The notes below the pieces were generated by a model. That model worked only from the letters and a program-made list of their open reading frames with translations, did not search any database and was not told where the DNA came from. The translations under genes were made by a program, and so were the position numbers. A stretch of 64,000 nucleotides of DNA from Clostridiaceae bacterium (lineage in GTDB: Bacteria; Bacillota_A; Clostridia; Clostridiales; Clostridiaceae): contig JAQSXU010000003.1 of the NCBI GenBank assembly GCA_029256485.1, positions 62,001 to 126,000 of the forward strand, given 5' to 3'. Within the stretch, counting starts at the first letter, position 1; each line of letters begins with the position of its first letter. Below are positions 41,284 through 48,171 of the stretch, one piece after another.

Positions 41284-41327
41284 AAAATTATTAAATGTGA
41301 TATGTAATAATTTGAGAGGAGATAACA

Positions 41328-41957
41328 ATGAAAAATAAAATTATATACGGAAGCACAGGTACTGGGAAAACAGTAAATTACTTTAAACCAGAAATACAAA
41401 ATTGGAAAGGTAAAACAATTGCAATTTCAAATCATAATGAAGGAATTAATGACTTTAAAAAGTTTGAGTTAGGAGTTTTAAATCTTTCTTATGAGGAAAT
41501 TCTTGTTTATGATAAAATTCTTTTAACAAAAAATCCAAAGGTTGATTCTTACTTTTGTAATAAAGATTTGCTGGGTGTAATAAAGTATTTAATTGAGAAT
41601 ATATCGTATTTTAAAGAACCTGTATTAGTAGCTATTGATGAATTTGCTCAATTTAATTTAACTGAAAAATTTAGTAATAACGAATCTATAATTCTGAATT
41701 TATTAAAATCAAATGAAATTAATACGCTTTTTTTAGTTCAGTCATTAAAACAGATAAGGGAAGTTTATAAAAGTGATTATGAAAAAATAATGGAGTTAAG
41801 TGAACTTTTTTGTACTAAAGTGTACGAAGATTACTCAGGAGAATTAAGAGTAAGATTTCCCAAGAGTTTACACAAATATTTAAAAGAAAAAGCAGAAAAA
41901 GAAGGGGTAAGCTTAAATCAATATATAGTATATGAACTAACTAAAGCTATGAAATGA
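41328..41957 (+). CDS. P-loop ATPase fused to a ribbon-helix-helix domain
   Basis: A 209-residue protein. Residues 4-110 are a P-loop domain: Walker A GSTGTGKT (G8-T15), Walker B LVAIDEFAQF, then LFLVQSLKQIREVY resembling the sensor region of FtsK/VirD4-like ATPases, but far shorter. The last 40 residues (RVRFPKSLHKYLKEKAEKEG, then VSLNQYIVYEL) are an Arc/HicB-type ribbon-helix-helix DNA-binding domain. Its promoter holds a palindromic operator over the -35 box, so it may repress itself. Possibly a mobilisation or partition accessory; that is inference. Confidence 0.75.
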   Translation: MKNKIIYGSTGTGKTVNYFKPEIQNWKGKTIAISNHNEGINDFKKFELGVLNLSYEEILVYDKILLTKNPKVDSYFCNKDLLGVIKYLIENISYFKEPVLVAIDEFAQFNLTEKFSNNESIILNLLKSNEINTLFLVQSLKQIREVYKSDYEKIMELSELFCTKVYEDYSGELRVRFPKSLHKYLKEKAEKEGVSLNQYIVYELTKAMK

Positions 41958-41994
41958 GAAAATTAATTATAAAACAAATATAGAACAATTATTT

Positions 41995-42035
41995 TGTAAA
42001 TTATGCTTGACAAACAATTTTTATTATTATATAAT
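41995..42035 (+). promoter_or_regulatory. 41-bp promoter module (copy 5), tRNA array 2
   Basis: TGTAAA (41995-42000), 6 bp, TTGACA (42007-42012), 17 bp, TATAAT (42030-42035). Precedes the leader ORF of array 2. Confidence 0.88.
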
Positions 42036-42096
42036 GAATAATATCAAAAACATGGTAATATAATATTTAAAATACTATTGAAGGAGGAAATGAACA

Positions 42097-42282
42097 ATGA
42101 GAAACTTAACAATTAGATTTAGAAAACTAAATAACAATAAACCTGTTAACTTTAAATTCAACGGGCTTGTTTCTTATGCTCATTTTAATCCGTATAAACC
42201 TGGATATAAACTCGGCTTCTATAAATTTATAAAACAGCTTTATAAGAATAGTATTTATTCGTGCAGTATGAGGTATACTTAA
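42097..42282 (+). CDS. Leader ORF of tRNA array 2
   Basis: A 61-residue basic ORF (MRNLTIRFRKLNNNKPVNFK) with GGAGG 10 bases before the ATG. Not similar to the array 1 leader beyond the MxNL start, but in the same position: promoter module, ORF, terminator, tRNAs. Aromatic and Lys-rich C-terminal half (FNPYKPGYKLGFYKFIKQLY). Confidence 0.55.
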   Translation: MRNLTIRFRKLNNNKPVNFKFNGLVSYAHFNPYKPGYKLGFYKFIKQLYKNSIYSCSMRYT

Positions 42283-42345
42283 GTATTCAATTAGAAATAA
42301 TTTTATCTTTTTACTTTCACGAAATTAATATAACTTTGTATATGC

Positions 42346-42377
42346 AAAGGACTGTTCTTATAGAGAATAGTCCTTTT
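42346..42377 (+). terminator. Terminator/attenuator before tRNA array 2
   Basis: AAAGGACTGTTC, loop TTATAGA, GAATAGTCCTTTTTT. Closely similar to the hairpin at 36031-36060. The first tRNA starts 14 bases later. Confidence 0.8.
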
Positions 42378-42390
42378 TTATATTTATTTT

Positions 42391-42464
42391 CAGGGTGTAG
42401 TCAAATTTGGTATGACGCTGTATTTGGGATACAGAGGTCGAAGGTTCGAATCATTTCGCTCTGA
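42391..42464 (+). tRNA. tRNA-Pro(TGG), copy 1
   Basis: Acceptor CAGGGTG/CGCTCTG, anticodon stem CTGTA/TACAG with loop TTTGGGA. The T stem has a G-A mismatch. CCA not encoded. Confidence 0.8.
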
Positions 42465-42470
42465 CTTAGT

Positions 42471-42546
42471 GGTGGATATGGTGCAATGGTTAGCACATGT
42501 GACTGTGAATCACAGAATGTAGGTTCAATTCCTAATATTCACCCCA
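42471..42546 (+). tRNA. tRNA-His(GTG)
   Basis: Anticodon loop CTGTGAA, acceptor GTGGATA/TATTCAC, C73 and an encoded extra G-1 (42471), CCA encoded. Because G-1 is in the gene, it does not need a guanylyltransferase. Confidence 0.93.
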
Positions 42547-42590
42547 ATAGAATATTCAATAATGTTTTAAAGTAAACGACAAATTAATAT

Positions 42591-42674
42591 GGGCAGGTAT
42601 CCAAGAGGCTGAAGGAAGCTGACTGTAAATCAGTGACGTAAGATACAACGGGAGTTCAAATCTCTCCCTGCTCA
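42591..42674 (+). tRNA. tRNA-Tyr(GTA), copy 1
   Basis: Acceptor GGGCAGG/CCTGCTC, anticodon loop CTGTAAA, class II variable arm. CCA not encoded. Confidence 0.9.
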
Positions 42675-42677
42675 CTT

Positions 42678-42753
42678 AAACAATGAGGTGCTCATAAGAC
42701 TACATTAAAATTTGGATTTAAAACGTGTCTTATAAATATTTTCCTTATTGTTT
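42678..42753 (+). ncRNA. Unidentified structured RNA element 3
   Basis: AAACAATGAGG (42678-42688) pairs with CCTTATTGTTT (42743-42753), and ATAAGAC (42694-42700) with GTCTTAT (42727-42733) inside it. Lies between tRNA-Tyr and tRNA-Phe; the layout (outer and inner nested stems) resembles element 1. Confidence 0.5.
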
Positions 42754-42755
42754 AC

Positions 42756-42828
42756 GGGAAGGTAGCTCAAATGGTAGAGCATGGGACTGAAAATCCCAGT
42801 GTAGCGAGTTCGATACTCGCCTTTCCCA
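42756..42828 (+). tRNA. tRNA-Phe(GAA), copy 1
   Basis: Acceptor GGGAAGG/CTTTCCC, anticodon loop CTGAAAA. CCA not encoded. Confidence 0.92.
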
Positions 42829-42839
42829 TCAATAATCAT

Positions 42840-42914
42840 CAGGGTATAGTCAAGTGGTATGACGCTGTATTTGGGATACAGAAACCGAAGGTTCAAATCC
42901 TTCTACTCTGACCA
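42840..42914 (+). tRNA. tRNA-Pro(TGG), copy 2
   Basis: Acceptor CAGGGTA/TACTCTG, anticodon loop TTTGGGA, CCA encoded; intact T arm. Confidence 0.92.
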
Positions 42915-42916
42915 TT

Positions 42917-42994
42917 GGGGGATTAGCTCAGTTGGAATAGAGCAATAGACTTCTAATCTATAAGTCATAGGTTCAAATCCTATATCCCTCACCA
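42917..42994 (+). tRNA. tRNA-Arg(TCT)
   Basis: Acceptor GGGGGAT/ATCCCTC, anticodon loop CTTCTAA, CCA encoded. Reads AGA/AGG, the main Arg codons of AT-rich genes. Confidence 0.92.
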
Positions 42995-42998
42995 ATAT

Positions 42999-43072
42999 GC
43001 ATATATGGTGTAATTTGGCTAACACTACTGCCTTCCAAGCAGTAATTATGGGTTCGAGTCCCATTATATGCT
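42999..43072 (+). tRNA. tRNA-Gly(TCC)
   Basis: Acceptor GCATATA/TATATGC, anticodon stem ACTGC/GCAGT with loop CTTCCAA. CCA not encoded. Confidence 0.92.
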
Positions 43073-43084
43073 TTTAAAAATACT

Positions 43085-43159
43085 GGGAGTATAGCTCAAT
43101 GGTTGAGCAGTAGCCTGTTAAGCTACCTGATGTGGGTTCAAATCCCATTGCTCCCTCCA
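43085..43159 (+). tRNA. tRNA-Asn(GTT), copy 2
   Basis: Acceptor GGGAGTA/TGCTCCC, anticodon stem GTAGC/GCTAC with loop CTGTTAA, CCA encoded. Confidence 0.92.
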
Positions 43160-43164
43160 ATCAT

Positions 43165-43241
43165 ACGGATGTAGCCTAATGGCTGAGGCACACGACTTTT
43201 AATCGTGATAATGTCGGGTTCAAATCCCACCATCCGTACCA
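43165..43241 (+). tRNA. tRNA-Lys(TTT)
   Basis: Acceptor ACGGATG/CATCCGT, anticodon stem CACGA/TCGTG with loop CTTTTAA, CCA encoded. Confidence 0.93.
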
Positions 43242-43245
43242 ATAC

Positions 43246-43318
43246 CAGGGAATAGTTCAGTTGGTAGAACGCATGTTTTGGGAACATGAGGTCGTAGGTT
43301 CGAATCCTACTTCTCTGA
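43246..43318 (+). tRNA. tRNA-Pro(TGG), copy 3
   Basis: Acceptor CAGGGAA/TTCTCTG, anticodon stem CATGT/ACATG with loop TTTGGGA. CCA not encoded. Confidence 0.9.
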
Positions 43319-43325
43319 CTTTAAT

Positions 43326-43401
43326 GGTTAAATAGCTCAGTTGGTAGAGCGTTGGTCTGAAGAGCCAAGCGTCATAGGTTCAAACCCTATTTTAACCACC
43401 A
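43326..43401 (+). tRNA. tRNA-Phe(GAA), copy 2
   Basis: Acceptor GGTTAAA/TTTAACC, anticodon loop CTGAAGA, CCA encoded. Sequence quite unlike the other two Phe tRNAs. Confidence 0.9.
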
Positions 43402-43406
43402 TATAA

Positions 43407-43495
43407 GGGAGTATAATTCGTTAAGGAAGGCGAGGCGGTCTGTAAAACCGTTAGCATTGTGCTTCAAGTGGGTTCAATTCCCTCTACTCCCACCA
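43407..43495 (+). tRNA. tRNA-Tyr(GTA), copy 2
   Basis: Acceptor GGGAGTA/TACTCCC, anticodon loop CTGTAAA, class II variable arm, CCA encoded. Confidence 0.92.
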
Positions 43496-43500
43496 AATTT

Positions 43501-43582
43501 GTCGCTGTGGTGGAATGGCATACACAAATGGCTAAGAACCATTGCTTTAAACAGCGTGAGAGTTCGAATCTCTCCAGCGATA
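43501..43582 (+). tRNA. tRNA-Leu(AAG)
   Basis: Acceptor GTCGCTG/CAGCGAT, anticodon stem AATGG/CCATT with loop CTAAGAA, class II variable arm. The AAG anticodon (A34) is rare in bacteria. Confidence 0.88.
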
Positions 43583-43588
43583 CTTTAT

Positions 43589-43671
43589 GTCAAAGTGATG
43601 GAATGGATTACATGGCTGACTTAGAATCAGTTGTCCTAAAGGATTTAGGGGTTCGAATCCCCTCTTTGATA
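43589..43671 (+). tRNA. tRNA-Leu(TAG)
   Basis: Acceptor GTCAAAG/CTTTGAT, anticodon loop CTTAGAA, class II variable arm. CCA not encoded. Confidence 0.92.
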
Positions 43672-43675
43672 CTAT

Positions 43676-43751
43676 GGGAAGGTAGCTCAAAAGGTAGAGC
43701 ATGGGACTGAAAATCCCAGTGTAGTGAGTTCGATACTCACCCTTCACACCA
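43676..43751 (+). tRNA. tRNA-Phe(GAA), copy 3, acceptor mismatch
   Basis: Nearly identical to copy 1 in the 5' half (GGGAAGG), but the 3' acceptor strand reads CCTTCAC, giving a G2-A71 mismatch. CCA encoded. Confidence 0.85.
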
Positions 43752-43763
43752 TATTTATAATTA

Positions 43764-43837
43764 CAGGGTGTAGTCAAGTCTGGTATGACGCTGTATTTGG
43801 GATACAGAAATCAAAGGTTCAAATCCTTTCACTCTGA
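43764..43837 (+). tRNA. tRNA-Pro(TGG), copy 4
   Basis: Acceptor CAGGGTG/CACTCTG, anticodon loop TTTGGGA. CCA not encoded. Last tRNA of array 2. Confidence 0.9.
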
Positions 43838-44052
43838 CTTGCATATTAAAAAAATATAAAAGGGATTATTTAGCTCTTTTATTAAGACAAAATAGTTGCG
43901 ACATGATGTTTATAATTGATATAGTGGATTTTACGGAGGATGACAATAAAATCAATAAACATAGCCATTCAAAGGTCTGTTCTTTATTAAAAATAAAAAA
44001 ACAGAGGAGCTCTCATCAAGAAAGCACTCTGCTTTTTTGCATTACCAGACTA
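43838..44052. other. Intergenic region after tRNA array 2
   Basis: A frame at 43903-44085 exists but runs through the terminator and has no good ribosome binding site, so I do not call it. A hairpin CAGAG/CTCTG followed by TTTTTT (about 44000-44037) may end array 2 and the 44053 gene. Confidence 0.45.
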
Positions 44053-44271
44053 TTATTGAATAAGCTCTGCGTTAGAAAAATATGATTCATTGCCATTAAT
44101 TAAAAGTATATTCCTTGGGTATTCAACATTCTGTTCGTGCCCAATTACTTGATATAGATTTTCTGGGTTATTCATAATAATATTCTTCTCAGCACTAAAT
44201 AATCCTGAGCACTCCCAATAACTATCCATGAATCCTACATTAATTTTAACTACATTTCCTATGTTTATCAT
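44053..44271 (-). CDS. Small unknown protein
   Basis: A 72-residue protein with a beta-rich pattern (GNVVKINVGFMDSYWECSGL, NILLINGNESYFSNAELI). AGGAG lies about 12 bases before the ATG. The VxVKINVGFM start resembles short barrel-like phage proteins. Function unknown. Confidence 0.55.
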   Translation of the reverse strand: MINIGNVVKINVGFMDSYWECSGLFSAEKNIIMNNPENLYQVIGHEQNVEYPRNILLINGNESYFSNAELIQ

Positions 44272-44390
44272 TTTCCCATCATTCTCCTTTTTTTAATAAA
44301 TTCCCTGTTTTTATTAAGCAAAACCTAACCTGTTAATTTAACTATTTTATATTATAGATTTTCGATTTGATTTCATAACGCAATAATTAA

Positions 44391-44589
44391 ATGTTATCAA
44401 AGTCAAATACATGGTTATCAAGGATTAATGGATTATATTAATAAAAATAGTCCTAAATATTGTTTACATGGTCATCAACATATAAATAAAATATCAAAAT
44501 ACAACGAAACATATATAATCGGAGTTTACGTAGGAGTTATCTTGGATACTAAAAACGGTGAAATCTCAGCAATTATGCATATAGATTAA
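44391..44589 (+). pseudogene. C-terminal remnant of a metallophosphoesterase
   Basis: The frame reads CYQSQIHGYQGLMDYINKNS, then PKYCLHGHQHINKISKYNET followed by YIIGVYVGVILD to a stop at 44589. The GHxH motif (HGHQH) and its surroundings are typical of the C-terminus of calcineurin-like phosphoesterases, which carry two metal-ligand His there. The rest of the enzyme is missing. An internal ATG at 44428 would give only 53 residues. Confidence 0.6.
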
Positions 44590-44676
44590 ACAAAAGATAA
44601 AGCTACTTTTAGCTTCATTTTTGTTGTCCATATATAGCGATTTTTACCTATGCAACTACTATATATAGTATGTTTT

Positions 44677-44717
44677 TGTAAATTATATTTGACACTTTTT
44701 TAAATTGATGATATAAT
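44677..44717 (+). promoter_or_regulatory. 41-bp promoter module (copy 6)
   Basis: TGTAAA (44677-44682), 6 bp, TTGACA (44689-44694), 17 bp, TATAAT (44712-44717). Drives the 44784 gene. Confidence 0.87.
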
Positions 44718-44783
44718 GTAAATATAAAGAAATTAATACATAAAAATGATAATAAATCTAAATTGACATATAGGAGAGATAAA

Positions 44784-45233
44784 ATGAATATAGTAAAGGT
44801 TATATGTAAAGAAACTGAAATCCAGGGAGTAATAATCGGAGAAAATAAGATTGGTATAAAAATGATTACAAATGATAGAAAAAGTGTTCTTATACCAAAA
44901 GATATAATAAAGAAGGTAGAATCTGTAAGAGATTTGAACATTAAAGAAGAAATTGAGGCTTCAACAATTATAAAAAATAGACAGCGTATTGTAGAGAAAA
45001 CTAATGAAATAAAAAGACTTCAAAATGAGCTTGAAGCTTTGAAAAAATTTAATAAAGAACAAGAAGTATATGTTGCTTCATTAATTTGTGATAAAAATAA
45101 TATTGAAAAAAATAACGAAGATGATAAGTTGAATTTTGATTTCAATTCAATGGATTTTAACTTGCCCAATGATTGTATGAACGCATTAAAAGTTCTTATT
45201 GAAAATAATATAATAAACATTAAAAATAGTTAA
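44784..45233 (+). CDS. Coiled-coil protein of unknown function
   Basis: A 149-residue protein; AGGAGA 6 bases upstream selects the ATG at 44784 over a TTG at 44763. Residues 1-55 are beta-rich (NIVKVICKETEIQGVIIGEN); residues 65-100 form a coiled coil (KNRQRIVEKTNEIKRLQNEL); the C-terminus is acidic. No family is recognised. Strong regulon promoter. Confidence 0.7.
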   Translation: MNIVKVICKETEIQGVIIGENKIGIKMITNDRKSVLIPKDIIKKVESVRDLNIKEEIEASTIIKNRQRIVEKTNEIKRLQNELEALKKFNKEQEVYVASLICDKNNIEKNNEDDKLNFDFNSMDFNLPNDCMNALKVLIENNIINIKNS

Positions 45234-45444
45234 TTACCATGATATATTGACAAAAAACTAAAAAGTTCTCTTTTTTATTTTGCCCAACTATAGTATTTCC
45301 AGCAATACTGAAATTAATACTGTATAGCAGAAGAGAAGTCTCTCTTTAAAAAGAGGGAAGCTACTTCTATAATCTTTGATTTAAAAGGAGAGGTTCACAT
45401 ATATTTAATTAAACTTAATACTAATGAAGAAAATCACGAAAAAG
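45234..45444 (+). other. Intergenic region with stem-loops
   Basis: Hairpins AGTATT/AATACT (about 45290-45310) and AGAAG...CTTCT around CTCTTT/AGAGGG (about 45329-45374) are followed by a ribosome-binding-like AAGGAGAGG (45387) without a normal start codon. Possibly a small RNA or a decayed short gene. Confidence 0.35.
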
Positions 45445-45473
45445 AAAAACACTCCAATTAAGAGTGTTTTTTT
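45445..45473. terminator. Bidirectional terminator
   Basis: AAAAACACTC, loop CAATTAA, GAGTGTTTTTTT; it overlaps the end of the 45458 gene. Confidence 0.75.
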
Positions 45474-46168
45474 ATAATATTTTCATAAATTAGTTTTGTC
45501 CATGGTTCAAAATTTTCATAATAATCTTTTAGTTTATTTTCATGTATCCATATTCCCTGAAGTTTTTCTTCATTTGCAATTCTAACTTCATCTGTACTTA
45601 TTTCAATGAGATATATGACTCCTAATTGATTATAATTATTATCATTATTCGCCTTAATTAGCCCTTTAAAATTCAAATTAACAACCATTCCATCACTTAT
45701 ACCTGAACTCTCATAAATTTCTTTTTTAAGGGCATTTAAAACTGTCTTATTTAAACTATTGATATTAATATTATTTTTTCTTACATATCTACTAAATAGA
45801 CCTATTCTTAGATTATTATTGTTTTCATTTATCCTAAAAAAATAGTTTCTACCATACTTTATTACAATATATGGGATAGGAAACCTATACTCAGGATTAT
45901 GTTCAACAACACTTCGTCTATTTATGCTATATCTAAAATCTGGCAATTGATTTAATTCTATAAATCCCTCAACTAAGTCAATCAAAGAATATTCATGAAA
46001 ATATATTACTTCTTCTTTCATTTCAGGGTTTTCATTTTCTAATAACTCTGCTTTTTTATTGTCTATAAATTCCCATTCAGCAGAATCTATCTCATAATCA
46101 TTAAGTAGTAATAGTATTTCATTAAGCGATTTCCCTTCGATTAATTGTTCTAATTCAATATTCAGCAA
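45458..46168 (-). CDS. Degenerate Nudix-like protein
   Basis: A 236-residue protein. From residue 80 the pattern FPIPYIVIKYGRNYFFRINE, then LRIGLFSRYVRK, NALKKEIYESSGI, and NQLGVIYLIEISTDEVRIAN followed by GIWI resembles the phage Nudix-like group, in which the box is degenerate (KEIYESSG in place of REL-EEG). Catalysis is doubtful. AGGAGG precedes the ATG. Confidence 0.6.
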   Translation of the reverse strand: MLNIELEQLIEGKSLNEILLLLNDYEIDSAEWEFIDNKKAELLENENPEMKEEVIYFHEYSLIDLVEGFIELNQLPDFRYSINRRSVVEHNPEYRFPIPYIVIKYGRNYFFRINENNNNLRIGLFSRYVRKNNININSLNKTVLNALKKEIYESSGISDGMVVNLNFKGLIKANNDNNYNQLGVIYLIEISTDEVRIANEEKLQGIWIHENKLKDYYENFEPWTKLIYENIIKKHS

Positions 46169-46197
46169 AATCTCCTCCTATAAATTAATTTTTTTAT

Positions 46198-46422
46198 TCA
46201 CTCTAAATCGCCACTTGCTATTTTTTTCAGTTTTAAATTAAATTCATCATTTATATATGAAATTAACTTTTTTCCACGAATTACATTTTCCTCAACGCTA
46301 TTAATATCTCTTTGAGATGTTTCTATCTTTTTCATTTCATTAACCATTTCATCAATTTTAGGTATGTAATTCTCTAAAGCATTTTTAATTAGAATTAAAT
46401 CTTTAAAATCATTAATTTTCAT
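46198..46422 (-). CDS. Small coiled-coil protein
   Basis: A 74-residue helical protein. GGAGG lies 7 bases before the ATG at 46422; a TTG at 46425 is less well placed. Possible heptads over most of its length. It lies 29 bp upstream of the Nudix-like gene. Confidence 0.6.
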   Translation of the reverse strand: MKINDFKDLILIKNALENYIPKIDEMVNEMKKIETSQRDINSVEENVIRGKKLISYINDEFNLKLKKIASGDLE

Positions 46423-46425
46423 CAA

Positions 46426-46648
46426 AATTCCTCCATTTCTTAAAGTTTTAATTTATCTCAAATTTTATAATTATTAAATATTGCAAGTAAAATGTCATAA
46501 ATACTTCCTTGAAGACATAAATTTTACCTAATGTTAATCAAATTAAACTCAAATATAGTTTAACTCATTAGAGTATTCACATCATATTTTATCTTACGCT
46601 CTCAAATTATCCCAATTAATTATAATCATAAAATTAGGTGAATTCAAG
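46426..46648. other. Intergenic region
   Basis: No gene, repeat or clear promoter is seen. The Thg1 gene ends at 46649 without an obvious terminator. Confidence 0.4.
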
Positions 46649-47422
46649 TTATATATATTTTTCTATATAACTTCTTTCAGCAGTAAATAAAGGTATATCT
46701 TTATCAACCATCCATCTACCTCTTTCAGTTTGTTGAGAATTATCTAACGTATAAGTTTCCTTTACAATACAAGCTCCTCTTTTTTCATATGTGGGAAGCA
46801 TACCCCAGTTTATATTTTTCTCCTGGAATAGTTTTTCTTGCAATTGATTACAGTTTAATGATATTAATGATTTGTGTGAAAAATTAGCCCTTGCAACCAT
46901 TTGTATTGAGTTTTTTGAGCAATCCCCTTGTCTCCATATAAAATAGTTAGTAACTTCTTCTTTGGGCAATGTGAATACTCTACTGTCAAAAATAGCTGTA
47001 TTTTTTCTTTTAAAATATGTATCTATATAATCACTAACTTCATTCGCATCTATTTTATCAATTATCTCTGAAAATGCTTTATTAAATGCTAAAGTTGCCA
47101 TACTTGCAGAAATGCTTACTATTTTTTGAACATTATTATCAAACCAAGCACATGTATCTAAATTATCATAATCAGTTAAAAATAAACTAATTTCATCAGA
47201 TTGTACATAAGCCATTTTACAACCTTGAATATTTGAACATAGATATTTAGCTGTTTCCCACATTGTTTCTATCAATATATTATCGAAAGGCTTCTTAAAT
47301 CCTCTTGTGAACGTGTGAAATGACTTTCCATCGAGTCTAATGATAATAGGTGTTCTTCTTGTTAAAAATATTTTGGGCACACTTTCATATGTTTTCATTC
47401 TACTTCCTAATTTATCTTTCAT
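46649..47422 (-). CDS. tRNA-His guanylyltransferase-like protein (Thg1-like)
   Basis: A 257-residue Thg1-superfamily 3'-5' nucleotide polymerase. Hallmarks are KLGSRMKTYE, IIIRLDGKSFHTFTRGF (metal ligand D31) and AYVQSDEISLF (D76, E77). True Thg1 adds G-1 to tRNA-His; bacterial Thg1-like proteins repair truncated tRNA 5' ends using the 3' strand as template. Here the element's tRNA-His already encodes G-1, so 5'-end repair or editing is the more likely task. It overlaps the upstream 47419 gene by 4 bases and is driven by the regulon promoter at 48049. Confidence 0.93.
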   Translation of the reverse strand: MKDKLGSRMKTYESVPKIFLTRRTPIIIRLDGKSFHTFTRGFKKPFDNILIETMWETAKYLCSNIQGCKMAYVQSDEISLFLTDYDNLDTCAWFDNNVQKIVSISASMATLAFNKAFSEIIDKIDANEVSDYIDTYFKRKNTAIFDSRVFTLPKEEVTNYFIWRQGDCSKNSIQMVARANFSHKSLISLNCNQLQEKLFQEKNINWGMLPTYEKRGACIVKETYTLDNSQQTERGRWMVDKDIPLFTAERSYIEKYI

Positions 47423-48021
47423 ACAACTTCTCCTTCACTTTGATTTACGTTATCTTCATGCATATTAACTTTAAATTTTCCAATCTGTGCAAAAAGCCAA
47501 CCTATTGCCACACCTTTACCATTTTCTGTATCTATTATATTTTTTTTAGGTTTCCACCAGCAATTGCTATCAGCTTGTAAAAAATATATAGTATTGGTTT
47601 TTAGATTGATAATTTCAAAAAAGAAACTAAGTCTTTCTTTCCCTGCAATTTGTTTCTTTTTTATAGTCTTTGAAAATTTTATATTACTAATATTTTTAAC
47701 AATTATTACTCTTAAATGCTCTTTTTTTAAACGCATAACTTCTTTAAACATTTCAAAGTTAGCTTTAAACTTAGCTCCTTTTACATATCGAAAGTTTATT
47801 GAAAACTTTATGTCTCTTTGTACAAAGAAATTACAAATATCCCATGGAAATGCATCATTATCCCCTGTTACTAACTGAGCAAACTCTTCCTGTGTATTTT
47901 GGTCAACTATTTTAAATTTAAATTTAAAACAACTATAACTATAGCTATTAATTTCTTTCAATTTTCCATTATGAACTTGCCAATTAAATTTTATATTGAA
48001 CCTCTCTCTTCTATTCTCCAT
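47419..48021 (-). CDS. Unknown protein co-transcribed with Thg1-like gene
   Basis: A 200-residue basic protein. A longer frame reaches 48060, but it would run across the -10 box at 48049-48054; the ATG at 48021 has AGGGTAGG upstream and lies after the expected transcription start. Sequence is beta-rich in the N-terminal half (FKFKFKIVDQNTQEEFAQLV) and has a Trp-rich segment (SNCWWKPKK). No family is recognised. Overlap with Thg1 suggests a functional partner in tRNA repair. Confidence 0.75.
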   Translation of the reverse strand: MENRRERFNIKFNWQVHNGKLKEINSYSYSCFKFKFKIVDQNTQEEFAQLVTGDNDAFPWDICNFFVQRDIKFSINFRYVKGAKFKANFEMFKEVMRLKKEHLRVIIVKNISNIKFSKTIKKKQIAGKERLSFFFEIINLKTNTIYFLQADSNCWWKPKKNIIDTENGKGVAIGWLFAQIGKFKVNMHEDNVNQSEGEVV

Positions 48022-48048
48022 ATACCTACCCTTATTAGTCTTTTTTTC

Positions 48049-48089
48049 ATTATACCACATATTTAATTACTTGTAAATTATATTTTACG
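48049..48089 (-). promoter_or_regulatory. 41-bp promoter module (copy 7)
   Basis: Minus strand: CGTAAA (48084-48089), 6 bp, TTTACA (48072-48077), 17 bp, TATAAT (48049-48054). Drives the Thg1 operon. Confidence 0.85.
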
Positions 48090-48092
48090 CAA

Positions 48093-48139
48093 AACAAAAA
48101 GCAAGTCTATGTACTTATTAGACTTGCTTTTTGTTTTTT
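48093..48139. terminator. Terminator of the ART-HD gene
   Basis: AACAAAAAGCAAGTCTA pairs with TAGACTTGCTTTTTGTT; past the end of the minus-strand 48172 gene. Confidence 0.85.
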
Positions 48140-48171
48140 ATATGAATAACAAATGCTATGACACTCTTATT

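Noticed and set aside
42705..43777. Frames across tRNA array 2 (42705-42896 and 43547-43777 minus, 43459-43710 plus)
   Set aside because: Antisense or sense readings of tRNA genes, repeated because the tRNAs are repeated (EYRTHYTGIFSPMLY occurs twice).
43903..44085. 60-residue plus-strand ORF after array 2
   Set aside because: No good ribosome binding site; its second half is the terminator and the antisense of the 44053 gene.
46649..47422. Thg1 needed for the element's tRNA-His
   Set aside because: The tRNA-His gene at 42471 already encodes G-1 opposite C73, so this simple explanation does not hold.
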